Assembly (NCBI GenBank): GCA_977006965.1
Contig: OZ345353.1
Coordinates: 2,480,001-2,544,000 of the forward strand
DNA from: Phymatolithon calcareum
Taxonomy: Eukaryota > Rhodophyta > Florideophyceae > Hapalidiales
Length of the DNA: 64,000 bases
Direction of reading: 5' to 3'
Part shown: piece after piece, positions 30,001 through 41,340 of the stretch
Position numbering within the stretch: position 1 is the first letter of the stretch
Layout of the letters: every line of letters begins with the position of its first letter
Notes under the pieces: model-generated
The model's input: only the letters and a program-made list of their open reading frames with translations
Told to the model about the DNA's origin: nothing
Databases searched by the model: none
Position numbers and translations under genes: made by a program

Positions 30001-32912
30001 AATGCTGCAAATTCTTCGCATGTGCGTGCACATGCATCCGGATGCGCAGGCAGTAAATTTAGCGTTGGCGATGACGTCGCCATCACCATGATGGTGGCGA
30101 CCCTTCCCAGAGCTTCGCTTTGGCCAACGAGCATCAATAATGTAAATCGACTGCAGGCTAATACGTATTTGATTCATTTTGATAGCAACGCATTACGTTC
30201 CCAAGTCGCTTTGGCGGTCATACACGGCACTTGGGCAGTTTGTTGCTTCCTGCACCAGTGTCGGAGCACAGCGTTGAAGAGCTGCTGTCCCGCCGACAGA
30301 CTCAGCCCGAAACCGAGTACTGCAGTACTCTCACGTGGATCGTCGGGTAAACTAAAAAAACGTACTGCTGAGTACAGCAGAAGGTAAACAAGTAAAGTTA
30401 GCCCGGTCAGCTGGAACCCGATCGGTTCCTGTGGGACACCGCGTACAGCTGGCGGAGGGACAGATCGCGTGTGCACTCCCAGCGTTGTCTTCTGTGCTGA
30501 GCTGCAGCGCTCTCTGGACTGATCGTGCGGCATCACGCGGGACGAGATGCCGCACCTCTTTTTCGCTCGCCTGCACCTAACACATGCTTGGCTTCTCCGC
30601 CACCTTGTCCATCCACCTTCGTGGCGAAGAGCGCCGCGTTCTCATCAAGATGCGTTTGCCATGGTGGATCCCGCTATGAGATGCAACAGCATACATGCTT
30701 GGGTTTTAATTGAGACTGGTCTCTAGAAAGAGCGCTTTGTACAGGGCGATGGCAGCGCATAAGGACAACAACCGCATATGAGCGTGCGTTGTGCCTCCTG
30801 GTTGTCGACGATGGAGCACCGTGTCTTTCCCTCGCTCTTGATGAACAACCGCATGAACAGTTGAATATTCTGCTCGTCAACCATGATCAATCTTGTGCAA
30901 GACGCAATCATTATCCATGAAAAAGTATGAAGAATGATCCCTCAATGCACTTTGTTCACCAAGCATATCTTCCACCTTGAGGAGGAAATGCCATAAATTT
31001 AACAGCACATTTCAATTCCCTTTTTGATTTAGCACAGAGTTATCTCTGCATCTGGGTGGCGCTTGTCAAGTCGACCAATGTTGTAAATGATATCCCCGTC
31101 GCCTGAGCCAAGCTGTCCATTGCGGCACGCGGAGAGCTGGGTGCACCGCCCAAAAAATTCTGTTACATTCTTGGGCTTGAAATCCGCTCATTGTCCCATG
31201 TCCACAAGTCCTTTGCTGAACAACGATGGGTACATCAATGTCTTGAGTCTGACGCGGTTTTTCTCCAAAACTAGCAGGCTTAATGCCGTGCCGAAATCTA
31301 AGTAGAGGAAAAAAGCACTGCTTGCTACCCCACAGGGGAATGAGCATTATATACATCAATGTCTTGGATGGAGACACTTTCATGAAGCAGAACTTGACAC
31401 CGGACGCGAGTGACGTATCAAATACAAAAGGCTACTACGCTTTATCTTGCAGGAAAAGAAGAAGATATGTAGATTTTTTACTCAAACGCTCCCGGCGCAC
31501 GTGCGAACGTGGATGGCAGAGTTCAATGAAGTTGGGCTGGCCTTTGCAGTGCCTTCGTTTGGTGAGGAGCTGAACGATCCGGTCTACCCTCCCTCTGGTC
31601 GATAAGAGGGTCTCGAGGAAGAGAAATAGTCCATTGTCAAATGTGACGCGGAGTCAGCTAGCTCTAGTTTCCTCAGTTTGCGCAGCAAGTCGGTGTCCAT
31701 GTCCACGGACACCATAACCGAGGTGCGCCATAGTTCTCTGGAGACCGGAAAGCTCAGAAACAAGACCAGGGATCAGGCGGAAGGATTCATCTGGGGTTTG
31801 GTGACATCTAGGAGCACTTGTTGAAGACCGAGGAGGCCATGACAATGTAGAGGCAACGCAACGCACTGCACTGCATTTCTCACGAGAGAATTCCCTTTAC
31901 AAGACGCTCTGCAGAAGCCAGAAGTTGGATAAGACTCTAAGACATGGAATGATGGAGAAGTATGTGAAATCTAAAAGCTTGAAGAGTAACCGAGAAATTA
32001 CCAGGAGTATTTGAGGAAATGGAAAAAACAACGAATTGGATGCCTGAAATGGATGTACAACTGCGCCGTTTGGAGGAAATCAATGTTCCATTTATGTTTT
32101 TGGGCACATCCAATCGGAGAGTCAACTGCACTGCACCTCAACGACAGCGAGAAGAACGAGTGCGAGTGCAAAATATTCATGCTGTACTAGGACTACTGGA
32201 GTTGGAAGACAGATGAGAATGGAGAAAGCTCTAAATCAATAGACGTGTCCGTGCGACACGATATCACGTTAATCACAATCCAATCAGGTGCTAGATACAT
32301 TCAACAAACACAATGTCTGTCGTCTTCACCCCTGGCTGGGTCTTCAACGAGATTAGCGCTCGATCATCCATCCACCTTCATCCCGTCTCCCTTTGATTTT
32401 GCCTTTTGCGCATATCATCACCATCGCGAATGTCATTTTCTGATTTCGAGTATGCACATGATGTATCCTAGACGCAGGAACTGAGGCTGGCTATGTGCAC
32501 ATGATATTCTAAAACAACGCGACTTGGAGACATGCTCACCGCTCTCTGATGCATTTGCGTGGCTATCAATCACGCCCTCTTCCATGTGCACTCCCTCCAC
32601 CCCCGTTTGGAACTGACAGACAGACAGGGGTTTATCCACGAGTTTTACAGCTAGCACCTGGTTGAACAGCAGGTTCTACTCGCTTTTGCGTGCGCCGTTT
32701 GAGGTCAGCACTTTCCCACTTCCCGCGGATTCGGGGGAGGAAGCACGCATGCATGCTTTGCGTCCCCAGTACGCAATCGTCAGAGCGGTCTCCCTTGCGG
32801 CCAATGCGTTGGAGAAGGCACGAAACAATACATTCCCTGCTCCTAACTGAGATGCAGCCAGCACAAAATCGTGTATCGTGTTTACCAGCGCCCCGAAAAG
32901 CAGCGCCTGTCG
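27073..32912. other. Gene-poor interval of about 5.8 kb
   Basis: No coding region I can support on either strand; all open frames are short, composition-neutral and without paralogue here. Noted structures: a near-palindrome at about 27242-27265, the hairpin at 29563-29612, and a recurring CATCAATGTCTTG at about 31233 and 31355. Decayed transposon DNA is the likely content but nothing names it. Confidence 0.45.
29563..29612. repeat. Near-perfect 23-bp-stem hairpin with 4-nt loop
   Basis: The arms 29563-29585 and 29590-29612 pair at 22 of 23 positions around CTGG. The core is GGCATGTGCA/TGCACATGCC. Isolated; same class as the hairpins at 9064 and 19360. Confidence 0.88.
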
Positions 32913-33482
32913 TCATAATTCCGCGCTATTCGCGCTATATTCCCTCATTTCCACCAATTCAAACGAGCTATTTCTCCTAACAATCGGGTTTCCCCTTTCA
33001 TCCAAGAAGCCGACGCCCGACCCTCCAATTTTCTCCGGCGCCGACAGTTCCGGCGCCGCAATCCCATCCTCACTGGTAGCGCTAGCCGAACTATTGATCG
33101 AGTCCGCACGCTCCACCCTTCGTGTAGTTGTAGTAGTAGTACCTCCTCTGACACCGCGCTCGCTGCGCTCGCGACGGCTCGCCATATCGGTCAACGACAT
33201 TCTCAGCACACTCTTCTGACTCGGCCCGCCCCTGAGCGCCACTGTGGACTCCGTTCCCCTCAATCCTGTCACGCTTGACGCCGGTTCCGCTGCTTCAAAG
33301 TCGTACGAATAGTACCCTCCGCTTCCCTTGCCGCGCCACCACACAAGCGCCAGCACGAGGGCGACCAGGAGAAAGATGCCGCCGGCGCCGGCGCCAACGG
33401 CAATGCCCACCACGGCGCCGCGCGATAGGCCGTTGTCGGTGCGCGACGCATTGACCCGCGCGGGCACGGACAGGTGCGCCAT
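32913..33482 (-). CDS. Single-pass membrane protein, function unknown
   Basis: From ATG 33482 the frame gives 189 residues: a short N-terminus with an N-x-S site (NAS), a strong glycine/alanine-rich membrane span GAVVGIAVGAGAGG plus IFLLVALVLALVWW (about 22-49), a stop-transfer WRGKG, then a roughly 135-residue polar, Ser/Thr/Arg/Glu-rich tail with a TTTTTT run. The layout resembles the juxtamembrane end of larger surface proteins. The frame is open upstream without another ATG (to about 33644, including CAGVACAAFRALA), so an upstream exon could add an ectodomain. It is divergent from the dikinase gene, 702 bp between starts. No family recognised. Confidence 0.6.
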   Translation of the reverse strand: MAHLSVPARVNASRTDNGLSRGAVVGIAVGAGAGGIFLLVALVLALVWWRGKGSGGYYSYDFEAAEPASSVTGLRGTESTVALRGGPSQKSVLRMSLTDMASRRERSERGVRGGTTTTTTRRVERADSINSSASATSEDGIAAPELSAPEKIGGSGVGFLDERGNPIVRRNSSFELVEMREYSANSAEL

Positions 33483-34184
33483 GCGCGCGAGCGCACGGAA
33501 CGCCGCGCATGCGACGCCGGCACACTCGGCCGCAGGATGCGAGAACGAACGAACGAATGCTCCGCTGCGATGTCGTGCACGTCTTTTGTGACGGAGGGAC
33601 GAAGGAATTAACGGGACCTCCTGTCGAATTTGCCCTTCGCGCACTCGATCGACACCCGTGCCTCTGCAACGCGTGGAGCTTCTCTAACACGGCGCTGCGG
33701 CACGCGTTTTTCTCTGCGCCGTGTTGCATGTCAAGAACGAATCATAGACATCAACAATTGTTGAAATTGAATTTAGAAAAGTAAAGTATCACATTTTTCA
33801 TCTGAAAATATCTCTAAAATACGGTTTATTTCAGCATTTGGAAACACGTTGCAAAACAGCACGTATCACGTCTTTCTCTTCTCTGATGGTTCTAAAGCTT
33901 TAGAATGTCTATGATATGATACTGTGTCCACTTCGGCAGCCAGCCAGCGCAACGTATTGATCCAAAGAGCACAACATATACACGTGGCTCTTTATTGAGG
34001 TGCACTTTCCCACGGCAATCTGCCGCCAATCTTATTCGAATCCCACGTCCACTCCAGACACCGACTCTAAATTCCACCCCGCCTTAAATAAGATACATAT
34101 CTCCTCCCTTCGCGACCACTGTCGGTCGGTCGGTCGGTCGCACAGCACAGACCGCAAACATCGCGTGTGTGTGCGCTGCGCAAC
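33483..34184. other. Divergent promoter interval, membrane protein / dikinase
   Basis: About 700 bases between two divergent starts. The left 250 bases are open in the minus frame and may be an upstream exon of the membrane protein. A GGTC tandem run (about 34123-34139) lies 45 bases before the dikinase ATG. No clear TATA box. Confidence 0.4.
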
Positions 34185-37100
34185 ATGGCGGCTTCGCTCC
34201 GTCTCGTCGTGCGCTGCGCCTCCACCCAGTGGGGACAGGTAGTTGCCGTCGTCGGATCGTTCAACGACTGGTCCGCCTCCTCCGCCACCACGCTAACCAC
34301 AACCTCGGACACATTCCCCGAATGGCGCGGCGAAATCCTCCTCCCCGTCTCAATTCCCGCCAATGTCGACCTCGAGTACAAGTACATAATCTTCTCCAAT
34401 GGTGCCATTGTGCGTTGGGAGAACGGTGCCAACCGTCGCATCCCCGCTCCAGCTCCTGACAGCTCTGTCTCTCAGGACGACGGTGTTTTCGGTGGTGAAC
34501 ACATCGCCGGTTACAAACACCGCCCCAAACTCAAGGATGCTCGCGTGGAGGCACGGGCAAAGCCTACCGCTTCCGGCTATCGCTTTGGAGACCCTCCACC
34601 ACCTGGCGTTGCACCGAGTGTTAAAATCGATCAGCTCCCTGCCCTCGAGCAGGCACTTGTGCGCATCACCGGTGAACGTCGTTCCTGGCGTCAGCGTCTC
34701 CAGTTTGTCAGAGAGTTATTCAACGATAGCACCAAAGACGAACTAGCTGAATCGACAAAATTCGACCCGACAGACGTAGCCGCACTCGCCGTCGTCGCAG
34801 CCTATCTCACCTTTCTCTCCTCCGGCCAAATTCCCTGCGCCGACGACGGCGGTCACCATCGACCCAATCACCACGCCGACGCCGCACGCGCCATAGACGC
34901 AGCGCTCGCGACCGTCGCAGTGGACGGCTATGCCCCGTTTGTCGCCCGTCGTGTGTATCCCCTCCTCCCTTCATACGCAGGTCAGTTCACTGCCTCCACA
35001 CCGCTGACACGCATCAGGGACATCGCTCATCGCGGAGATATCCCGCACGACCTCAAGCAGGAGATCAAGCACACGTTGCAGAACAAACTGCATCGTTGCG
35101 CAGGACCTGAAGATCTCGTCACGTGCCGCAACATTCTGGAAAGGGTTGAGAGAGGTGGATATTCAGATGCATTTGTGCATGAGTTGCGCAGATTCTACAA
35201 GGAATTACAGGAATTCTTCAATGCCGCAGAACTCGACGATCGATTACGTTACCTCCAGACAGAGCATGAGGAATTACGCAAGCCGGCAGTACACCTTCTG
35301 CGCATCAAACATGAGCAGGCGAAACCGCACGATCAGCTCGTCGCCCTCACCGATCTCCGCCGTGATATCGCACGCACTTCGGTCATGCGACCAACATCGC
35401 AATCCGCAACCAAACCATCGTCCTCCCCTGATAAAGACGACCCCGAGGCGCTGCCGTCAGCACAACTGCAGCAGGTGCGTCTGGCAGATATCGAGCTGGA
35501 GCGGTATGCATTCCCCCTACTCGCCTCGCTCGCCTCTGCTGCCGAGCGCGCAGACAGCGCAGCCTCACTGGCCGCGTTCCTTTGCCCTTCGCTTGCCATT
35601 GCCTTTGAGAACATAGCGCTATCTGGAGTACGTCCCACTGAGGCGTTTGCAATAGCATCGGAATTACGCGCACTCTGTAGCACGAAGCCCGTGTCGCGCA
35701 TCGCGTTGCGTGCGCGCGCGGCCGTCGATCGCGCACGTCGTTTTGCCGCCGCTTTCTCGGCCGCGATCGCAACGCTGTTCGGCCCGCGCGTGGTCGCGCT
35801 CGCCGCCGCGCTCGGCGTCGAGGCGCGCGCCGCAGCCGTGTTTGCGGAGAGTGAGATTCGCGCCAATGTTGCATTTCAGGCATCGCGCATTGCAGACACT
35901 GCTGCGAAGATATGTCGACAGACACTCAACCTTCCGCCGTGGGACCCCCTGCTGATCGGTACCGCAATTGGAGATGTTGTTTACGTCGAGCAGATGGATG
36001 ATATCGCTCGCGCAAAGGAAATCCAGGGGTCGGTAATCGCCGTCGCGCGCGACGCAAACGGGGAAGAGGATATTCCTCCATACGTCAAGGCGGTTGTTCT
36101 TGGACGATCGATGCCGCATCTATCGCATCTGGGCGTGCGCGCGCGGCAGGCGGGCGTGGTCTTCGTGTGCGCAGAGGACCCCGCCGCGTTCCAAGGGCTA
36201 TGGACGGGTACACGGGTGGTGTACGGCGAGGTCGTTGTTGACTCCCGACAGGGACTCGTGCATCTCCGGGAGGTGCAGCGGGAGGCAGTATCGGACGATC
36301 AAGCAGTTTCGAACGATGCTGTCGGAAAACGTAAGAAACCCAATGTCGCGCTTAAGGATTTGGACCTGCGTGGGAAGCAAGTGGTGGCAATGAAAAGTAC
36401 AAAACGTGCAAACGCATCCGCCAAGGCGGATTTCGTCGCCCGGCTCACGAAAATCGCACAGGCTTCCAACGCACTGTTCGCAGTCCCTGCAGCCGCTACA
36501 GTTACGCACAGTGCGTTCCAAACAGCACTCGCGGAACACTCAGCGGAATATGCAGCGCTCATCGAGAAGTACGACGCTGTGGCGGGCGGCGAAAAGGCTG
36601 CGGAAGCCGCGGACAACGTGCGCAAATTCATAGAGGGGTCGCTTGTGGTCCCGGAGGCAGTGCTTGTGCAGCTACAGACTGAGCTGCAGGGTGCTGATCG
36701 CGTCATGGTAAGGTCAAGCGCTAATGCAGAGGATCTCGAGGAAATGAGTGGCGCTGGACTTTATGACTCGGTGCCAAACGTTTCGTTGGATGACGGGGAG
36801 GCACTGCGCGAGGCTGTGCGCACTGTGTGGGGTTCGCTTTGGACGAGACGCGCGGCAGCAGGCAGAGCTGCTGCGGGTGTGGCGCATAAGGAGGTGTCCA
36901 TGGCCGCTCTCGTGCAGCGCATGGCGCCAGCGTCATTGTCCTTTGTCGCGTTCTCGCAAGATCCCGTGACCGCCGCGTCGACCGCTGAAGATAAGGCTGT
37001 GGCCGTCGAGATCGCGGTCGGTATGGGCGAGACGCTTGCCAGTGGCGCTGTACCTGGAACACCGTATAAATTTCGCGTCTCGCGCAGCAAGCTCGCCGTT

Positions 37101-37367
37101 GATATGGTCGCATTTGCGAGCTTTTCGGATGCACTTGTGCCGGGAAGTGACAATTCAAAGGGACTGGTTTCGCAGTGCGTGGACTATGCGGAGCAGGCAA
37201 TGACAACGGATGCGGCGTTTCGGGAGGCGCTTGTGCGGCGCATTGCAAGAATCGTTCTTTGTCTCGAAGAAAGCTTCGGGACAGCGCAGGATGTAGAAGG
37301 CGCTGTCACCGTGAAGGCCGACGGGATTGATGTGTTCGTTGTGCAGGCTCGCCCGCAGATTGTGTGA
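34185..37367 (+). CDS. Alpha-glucan / phosphoglucan water dikinase with N-terminal CBM20
   Basis: A 1,060-residue intronless enzyme that should transfer the beta-phosphate of ATP to glucosyl units of storage glucan, opening the granule for degradation. Residues about 4-95 form a CBM20 starch-binding domain (VAVVGSFNDWSASSATTL, then EYKYIIFSNGAIVRWENGANR). A helical middle follows. The phosphohistidine domain has PHLSHLGVRARQAGVVF with His648 as the expected phospho-acceptor. The PPDK-type nucleotide-binding region has RVMVRSSANAEDLEEMSGAG (about 838-857) and the protein ends VQARPQIV. CBM20 at the N-terminus and this length fit plant PWD better than GWD1. No transit peptide is seen, consistent with cytosolic floridean starch. 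ATG 34185 opens directly into the CBM20. Confidence 0.88.
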   Translation: MAASLRLVVRCASTQWGQVVAVVGSFNDWSASSATTLTTTSDTFPEWRGEILLPVSIPANVDLEYKYIIFSNGAIVRWENGANRRIPAPAPDSSVSQDDGVFGGEHIAGYKHRPKLKDARVEARAKPTASGYRFGDPPPPGVAPSVKIDQLPALEQALVRITGERRSWRQRLQFVRELFNDSTKDELAESTKFDPTDVAALAVVAAYLTFLSSGQIPCADDGGHHRPNHHADAARAIDAALATVAVDGYAPFVARRVYPLLPSYAGQFTASTPLTRIRDIAHRGDIPHDLKQEIKHTLQNKLHRCAGPEDLVTCRNILERVERGGYSDAFVHELRRFYKELQEFFNAAELDDRLRYLQTEHEELRKPAVHLLRIKHEQAKPHDQLVALTDLRRDIARTSVMRPTSQSATKPSSSPDKDDPEALPSAQLQQVRLADIELERYAFPLLASLASAAERADSAASLAAFLCPSLAIAFENIALSGVRPTEAFAIASELRALCSTKPVSRIALRARAAVDRARRFAAAFSAAIATLFGPRVVALAAALGVEARAAAVFAESEIRANVAFQASRIADTAAKICRQTLNLPPWDPLLIGTAIGDVVYVEQMDDIARAKEIQGSVIAVARDANGEEDIPPYVKAVVLGRSMPHLSHLGVRARQAGVVFVCAEDPAAFQGLWTGTRVVYGEVVVDSRQGLVHLREVQREAVSDDQAVSNDAVGKRKKPNVALKDLDLRGKQVVAMKSTKRANASAKADFVARLTKIAQASNALFAVPAAATVTHSAFQTALAEHSAEYAALIEKYDAVAGGEKAAEAADNVRKFIEGSLVVPEAVLVQLQTELQGADRVMVRSSANAEDLEEMSGAGLYDSVPNVSLDDGEALREAVRTVWGSLWTRRAAAGRAAAGVAHKEVSMAALVQRMAPASLSFVAFSQDPVTAASTAEDKAVAVEIAVGMGETLASGAVPGTPYKFRVSRSKLAVDMVAFASFSDALVPGSDNSKGLVSQCVDYAEQAMTTDAAFREALVRRIARIVLCLEESFGTAQDVEGAVTVKADGIDVFVVQARPQIV

Positions 37368-38147
37368 TTGGAAATATGTCCAATCAAAATTTTGTTCGTT
37401 AGAAATGTTACCAGTGTGGATAGAGACAGGACAGTAGGATCTAATGTTTGCGATTCTTAACAGTAATAAATTGAGTAATCCAATCAGGGGCACTTTTTTT
37501 ACCTTTAAATGGAAGCCTTGCAGTCCATCAGCGGCACTCTCTCTCGGCGTTTCTCAAGTCCACTACCATACATTGTGTGGTGCATTATAGCAGCAGAGGA
37601 GTACTTTTAATTCTTTAAAAAGGGGAACCGCAGTGCACGGGCAAGAACAATAATTATTGATGACTCCAATTTGAGCTTTCATCCACTACATGGCATTATG
37701 TACTCGATACATGCCAGCAAGAGATATAGCGCTCCGGTCCAGACAGGACCGGGATCCCGGGACGGCGCTCTACTCTCCTATATCGCTTCGTCGAAGACGT
37801 AAATTGAGATACGGCAAAGTCCCCGCCCTGATCATCGTGCAGCAAGAATTGAAACATTCTGCACTGCACTGGAGGCGAAACGTATTCCCCCTCGAGACCT
37901 CTTTCAAAGATTAAAGAGAAGATTTCTATTTTTTGCTCATCGCACCGCTTTATCCAAAATGAACCTTCGGATTCCGATAGCACCTAGTCCTCAATCGCGT
38001 GTCGATGCTCTGGTAACACTAAAATCAACTCTGTCCACGGTTAGATGCAATGAATCATGCCCGATTGCCAAGGCTTAGGGAAATGTCACACAATGTCAAA
38101 GGGCATTTCCCCCGTGAAAAGCAGGTAATTGAAAGCATGCTTGTTCT
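37368..38147. other. Intergenic with a cruciform-like patch
   Basis: No gene supported. The patch 37723-37784 folds as GATATAG/CTATATC enclosing GGTCC-AGACA-GGACC and the palindrome CCGGGATCCCGG. It has no tRNA invariant bases. The downstream end meets the segmental duplication. Confidence 0.4.
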
Positions 38148-38844
38148 CTACATGTTGCTCGTACTCTCGAGATGCATTGGGAATGTGCTCAGTTTTTCCT
38201 GAACCGGTGTCTTACATATTGCAAATTCTATCTCGCACCGGCAGCGTCTACAAGCGGTAACGCCTCGAGGCATGTTATCTCAAAATACTATTTCACGTCT
38301 TGATCGACGCCCTGTTAACCAGTGGCGGGGGAGATGACAGCTTCCCCAGGGAATGCCCGCATCCCTTGTTTGTCAGCACAGTTATTCCTGATTGTCGCTT
38401 TGAAGTACGTTTATGTCATGATGGCCTATCCAGAGCACTCACTTGCATTTTACTGTCTTCAATCGAGATAATCAATAAAGCTGCATATAGCATCGCAGGG
38501 GTGTTTTTCAAATTTCAGTCGAAAATCTGCCGTGATATGTACTTCAGAAACCGTCATTTCACACGTTTTTGTCCAAGCAGAAATAACTGCTCATTGTTTT
38601 CAAAACCTCTCGGTTTCCAACAGAGCACTCTTCGTCGCAGTCTCATTGGCAGACAAAGGAAGCTCCGCTTCCAGGACATTTTCATTGGCGACAGAAACAG
38701 AGAGATCTGCGCACAGGGTCATCTCAAGACACATTTTTACATATGGCATCTTCTATCCCTTTTTGATTGTAAAGAATATTTTATCTATAAAATCCATGTG
38801 CGTTGAGCAGGCGAACTTCAAAAACTAGACTCACTCCTTCGCAA

Positions 38845-40129
38845 CTACAAGTTCTTGCCTATGCTCAATCCACGTAAGTCCCAGTAAGATATTCTGGAAG
38901 GCATGGGATACAGACAGCAGATTTCTTCATTGCTGATACGCATTAAACCACCATTGTCGATGCGTCTCACCTTCCGAGCAGTTGTCATCTCCGATGACAC
39001 CCTGAAGTAAACGGTTTTGCTTACGCTAAACACTGTACCACCAACGACGTCGAAAAACCAAGCCGGCATCGGATCGTCGAGACGAAGACCTTTTCCCACT
39101 TCTCTCGTTATTGAAGAGGGAAGGAATGCGTCCGCTTGGCTTTCAGCGTGCACCGAAACAGTTCCAGTCAGCAGTGCGGATAAGAACCACCTCCGCAATT
39201 GACGACTGTAGTGCATCTTGTACAGGACGAACTTCCAATACTTGGCCCCATCAAATTTTTGGAACGTTTCACCTTCTAGTCTTTTCTGAACGGCCAAGAA
39301 TGCCCTCGGATAGATTCCCATTTCAAATCTCGCCTCGACAACTGCACCAGGCCGATCTTCGCGCAGCCGTGACTTCCTCTGTATGAAGAACCCTCCTTTT
39401 CCATCGACCTCAAACGTGGTGCAGCGAACTAGTCCTATAGTCACTCCAAACGGCTCACACAGCCTATAGGATCTCGTTGGAGGCGAACACTGTGTCGTAA
39501 ATCGCTCCATCTTCTTTGCTAGATCTCTATGAGATGAGACGCCACCAGTGGTTCTATTCGTAGTCCCTTGCGGTACAAAAAGTCTTTTCCCAGAGCGGCC
39601 TATGACTTGCTCTTGATTGCGGGACACGGGAACGTACATTTGGGCAACATCCTTAGCTTCTTCGATAAGAAGCGCGTGTTCGGTGTCAAAGGGGGAGATT
39701 TGAGAGACGGGAACCACAGAAAAGGAAACCTCCAGATTAGTGATGCAGCTAGTTGAGCGCGCAACGAGACACAGACGCAAGCCCTGGCAGTCGATTTGGA
39801 GAATAGAAATTCTGTCTGCGCCGATACAATTCGATTTCTGAATATCACTAGCGGCGCCGAAGATGGCCCGCACACAGGCGTCTTTGTCGTTGTTATCAGG
39901 CAGCCTAGTGATCTTCGTTTCAGTGCCAAAGACAGTGCAAAGCAGAGCTGCGTCCGATGGACGGTATGTGATTTTCATTTCAGGAACATGGGGACTCAGT
40001 TCTGCTATTTCGTCGGGGTCCATCTCGCTTTCGTCAAGCATGCGTTTGATTAGCTCATTGGTGACGCATGGCAAAAACGACAAAGACGATGCGGAGTCCG
40101 GGCTTAAAAGGGGGTACCTGGTTACTCAT
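38845..40129 (-). pseudogene. Duplicated-family gene, copy 1 (N-terminal 1-base frameshift)
   Basis: A 412-codon open frame (40083 to 38845) with no ATG at its 5' end. The ATG at 40129, which matches the start in copy 2, opens MSNQVPP in another phase; the run CCCCCTTTT there has one base more than copy 2 (CCCCCTTC), so a single-base insertion separates start and body. The body is otherwise intact: DPDEIAELSPHVPEMKITYR, IDCQGLRLCLVARS, RRWFLSALLTGTVSVHAES, LDDPMPAWFFDVVGGTVFSV. The same blocks occur in the intact relative at 57444-59027. No known domain, signal or membrane span. It could still be expressed from a non-AUG start, or the extra base could be an assembly error. Confidence 0.65.
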
Positions 40130-41340
40130 CCGTGGAGTGACCACTTTGTCGAAGGAGGTAATTGGGAAGGAGAATGCGTATGGGGATAGTTGGAAAAGAG
40201 ACGTGCAGTAGAGGCATAGGACAAGAGAAATTCAGAGATAACCTATGTCGGCGTCGGAAAGTGAACTCGTCTTCGAGCTGTTTCGGATTTCCTGCATTCC
40301 CTGAGGATTGGTAACAAACGGAGGAATAATCTCTTCCAAATATAGTCAGGACACTGGCTTGATTGATACGAAACACATAGAATCGATTTCCGTGGCCTAC
40401 ACTGCAATTAGTTTTTTATTGTCGGGCCGACAATTGTCTCCCCGACAAAAGAGACCGAAAACGAAAAAAAAATTTACGTGAGATAAGGACTCTCTTTCCT
40501 GTTCCATTCGACTATCCCATGGCCCTACCCCATCAAAACCGTTGACGAAGCCGTTGATGGCGAAGAATATTCAAAATGAACAGAAAAGTACATGACGGTA
40601 ACTGAAAGTAATTGCTTATTACGGTTGTGCGGAAAGACAAGACTCATTTGAGTGCACAAACTCATACACTCTCCAGTTTCTACTGCTTCTAGAACATTGC
40701 GCCATTGTCGGAATAACCGACGCCATTTTAATATCTGCCAATGCGTAGATAACTGCCTTCGTCAACGAGTTCCGATTTCTTCGCTAGTTGCCGACGAATT
40801 TATGAAACCCAGCAGATTGATCCATCAGAAATATAGAAACATTCGGTTCGAATAAACTCGCGAACGTAGTCGATTTTTCGCGGGATATCGCATTAGATTC
40901 AAACACCCGTAAATTCGTATGACTGCGGGGCTTTAAAAAAATGCAATAAATATATATATATAAATTAGATTCATACGCAGGTTGATTAATACCTTCTCGG
41001 TCACGACGGCAGGGGGTTGCTCAGAACTGAAATTCGAAAGGTTCTTCAAGAGCACTGACGTCCAACTTAGCTTTAGAGACCATTGTCGTGCTTGGAAATC
41101 CCTGATGCTTTTGTTGGATCCCTATTGATTGTGTTCTCTATCATTTCACGCAGTTAGTTTCATCTAATAAGCACAAGAGCCTGATTTGTACGACAGCGCA
41201 AATTCTTGATCAGGATATATAGTAAAAAGTACCGCTTTAACATTGAAACTTTCCTCTCCTAGCAAAAAGAAGAAATTACTTCAGACTTCGCGAGGTCCCT
41301 AAGGGGACCAGAGGTGGATCGTCCAATTTGACTTCGTCCA
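40130..41340. other. Upstream region of copy 1, duplicated part
   Basis: No gene. Collinear with 50677-51841 and 53905-54010. It contains a TA-rich microsatellite near 40945-40965 and supplies the empty sites for the LINE end at 51151 (GTAATTG-CTTATT near 40610) and the 2-kb element at 51842 (TGTTCT-CTATCA near 41111). Confidence 0.6.

Noticed and set aside
34021-34070. tRNA gene, from TTCGAATCCC
   Set aside because: The T-loop-like string has no matching acceptor or anticodon stems around it.
35333-37248. Antisense frames over the dikinase gene
   Set aside because: The sense frame has clear CBM20 and dikinase motifs; the antisense frames are Ala/Arg/Ser composition artefacts.
37723-37784. 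tRNA or SINE head
   Set aside because: Stems do not have tRNA sizes, and box A/B consensus bases are absent.
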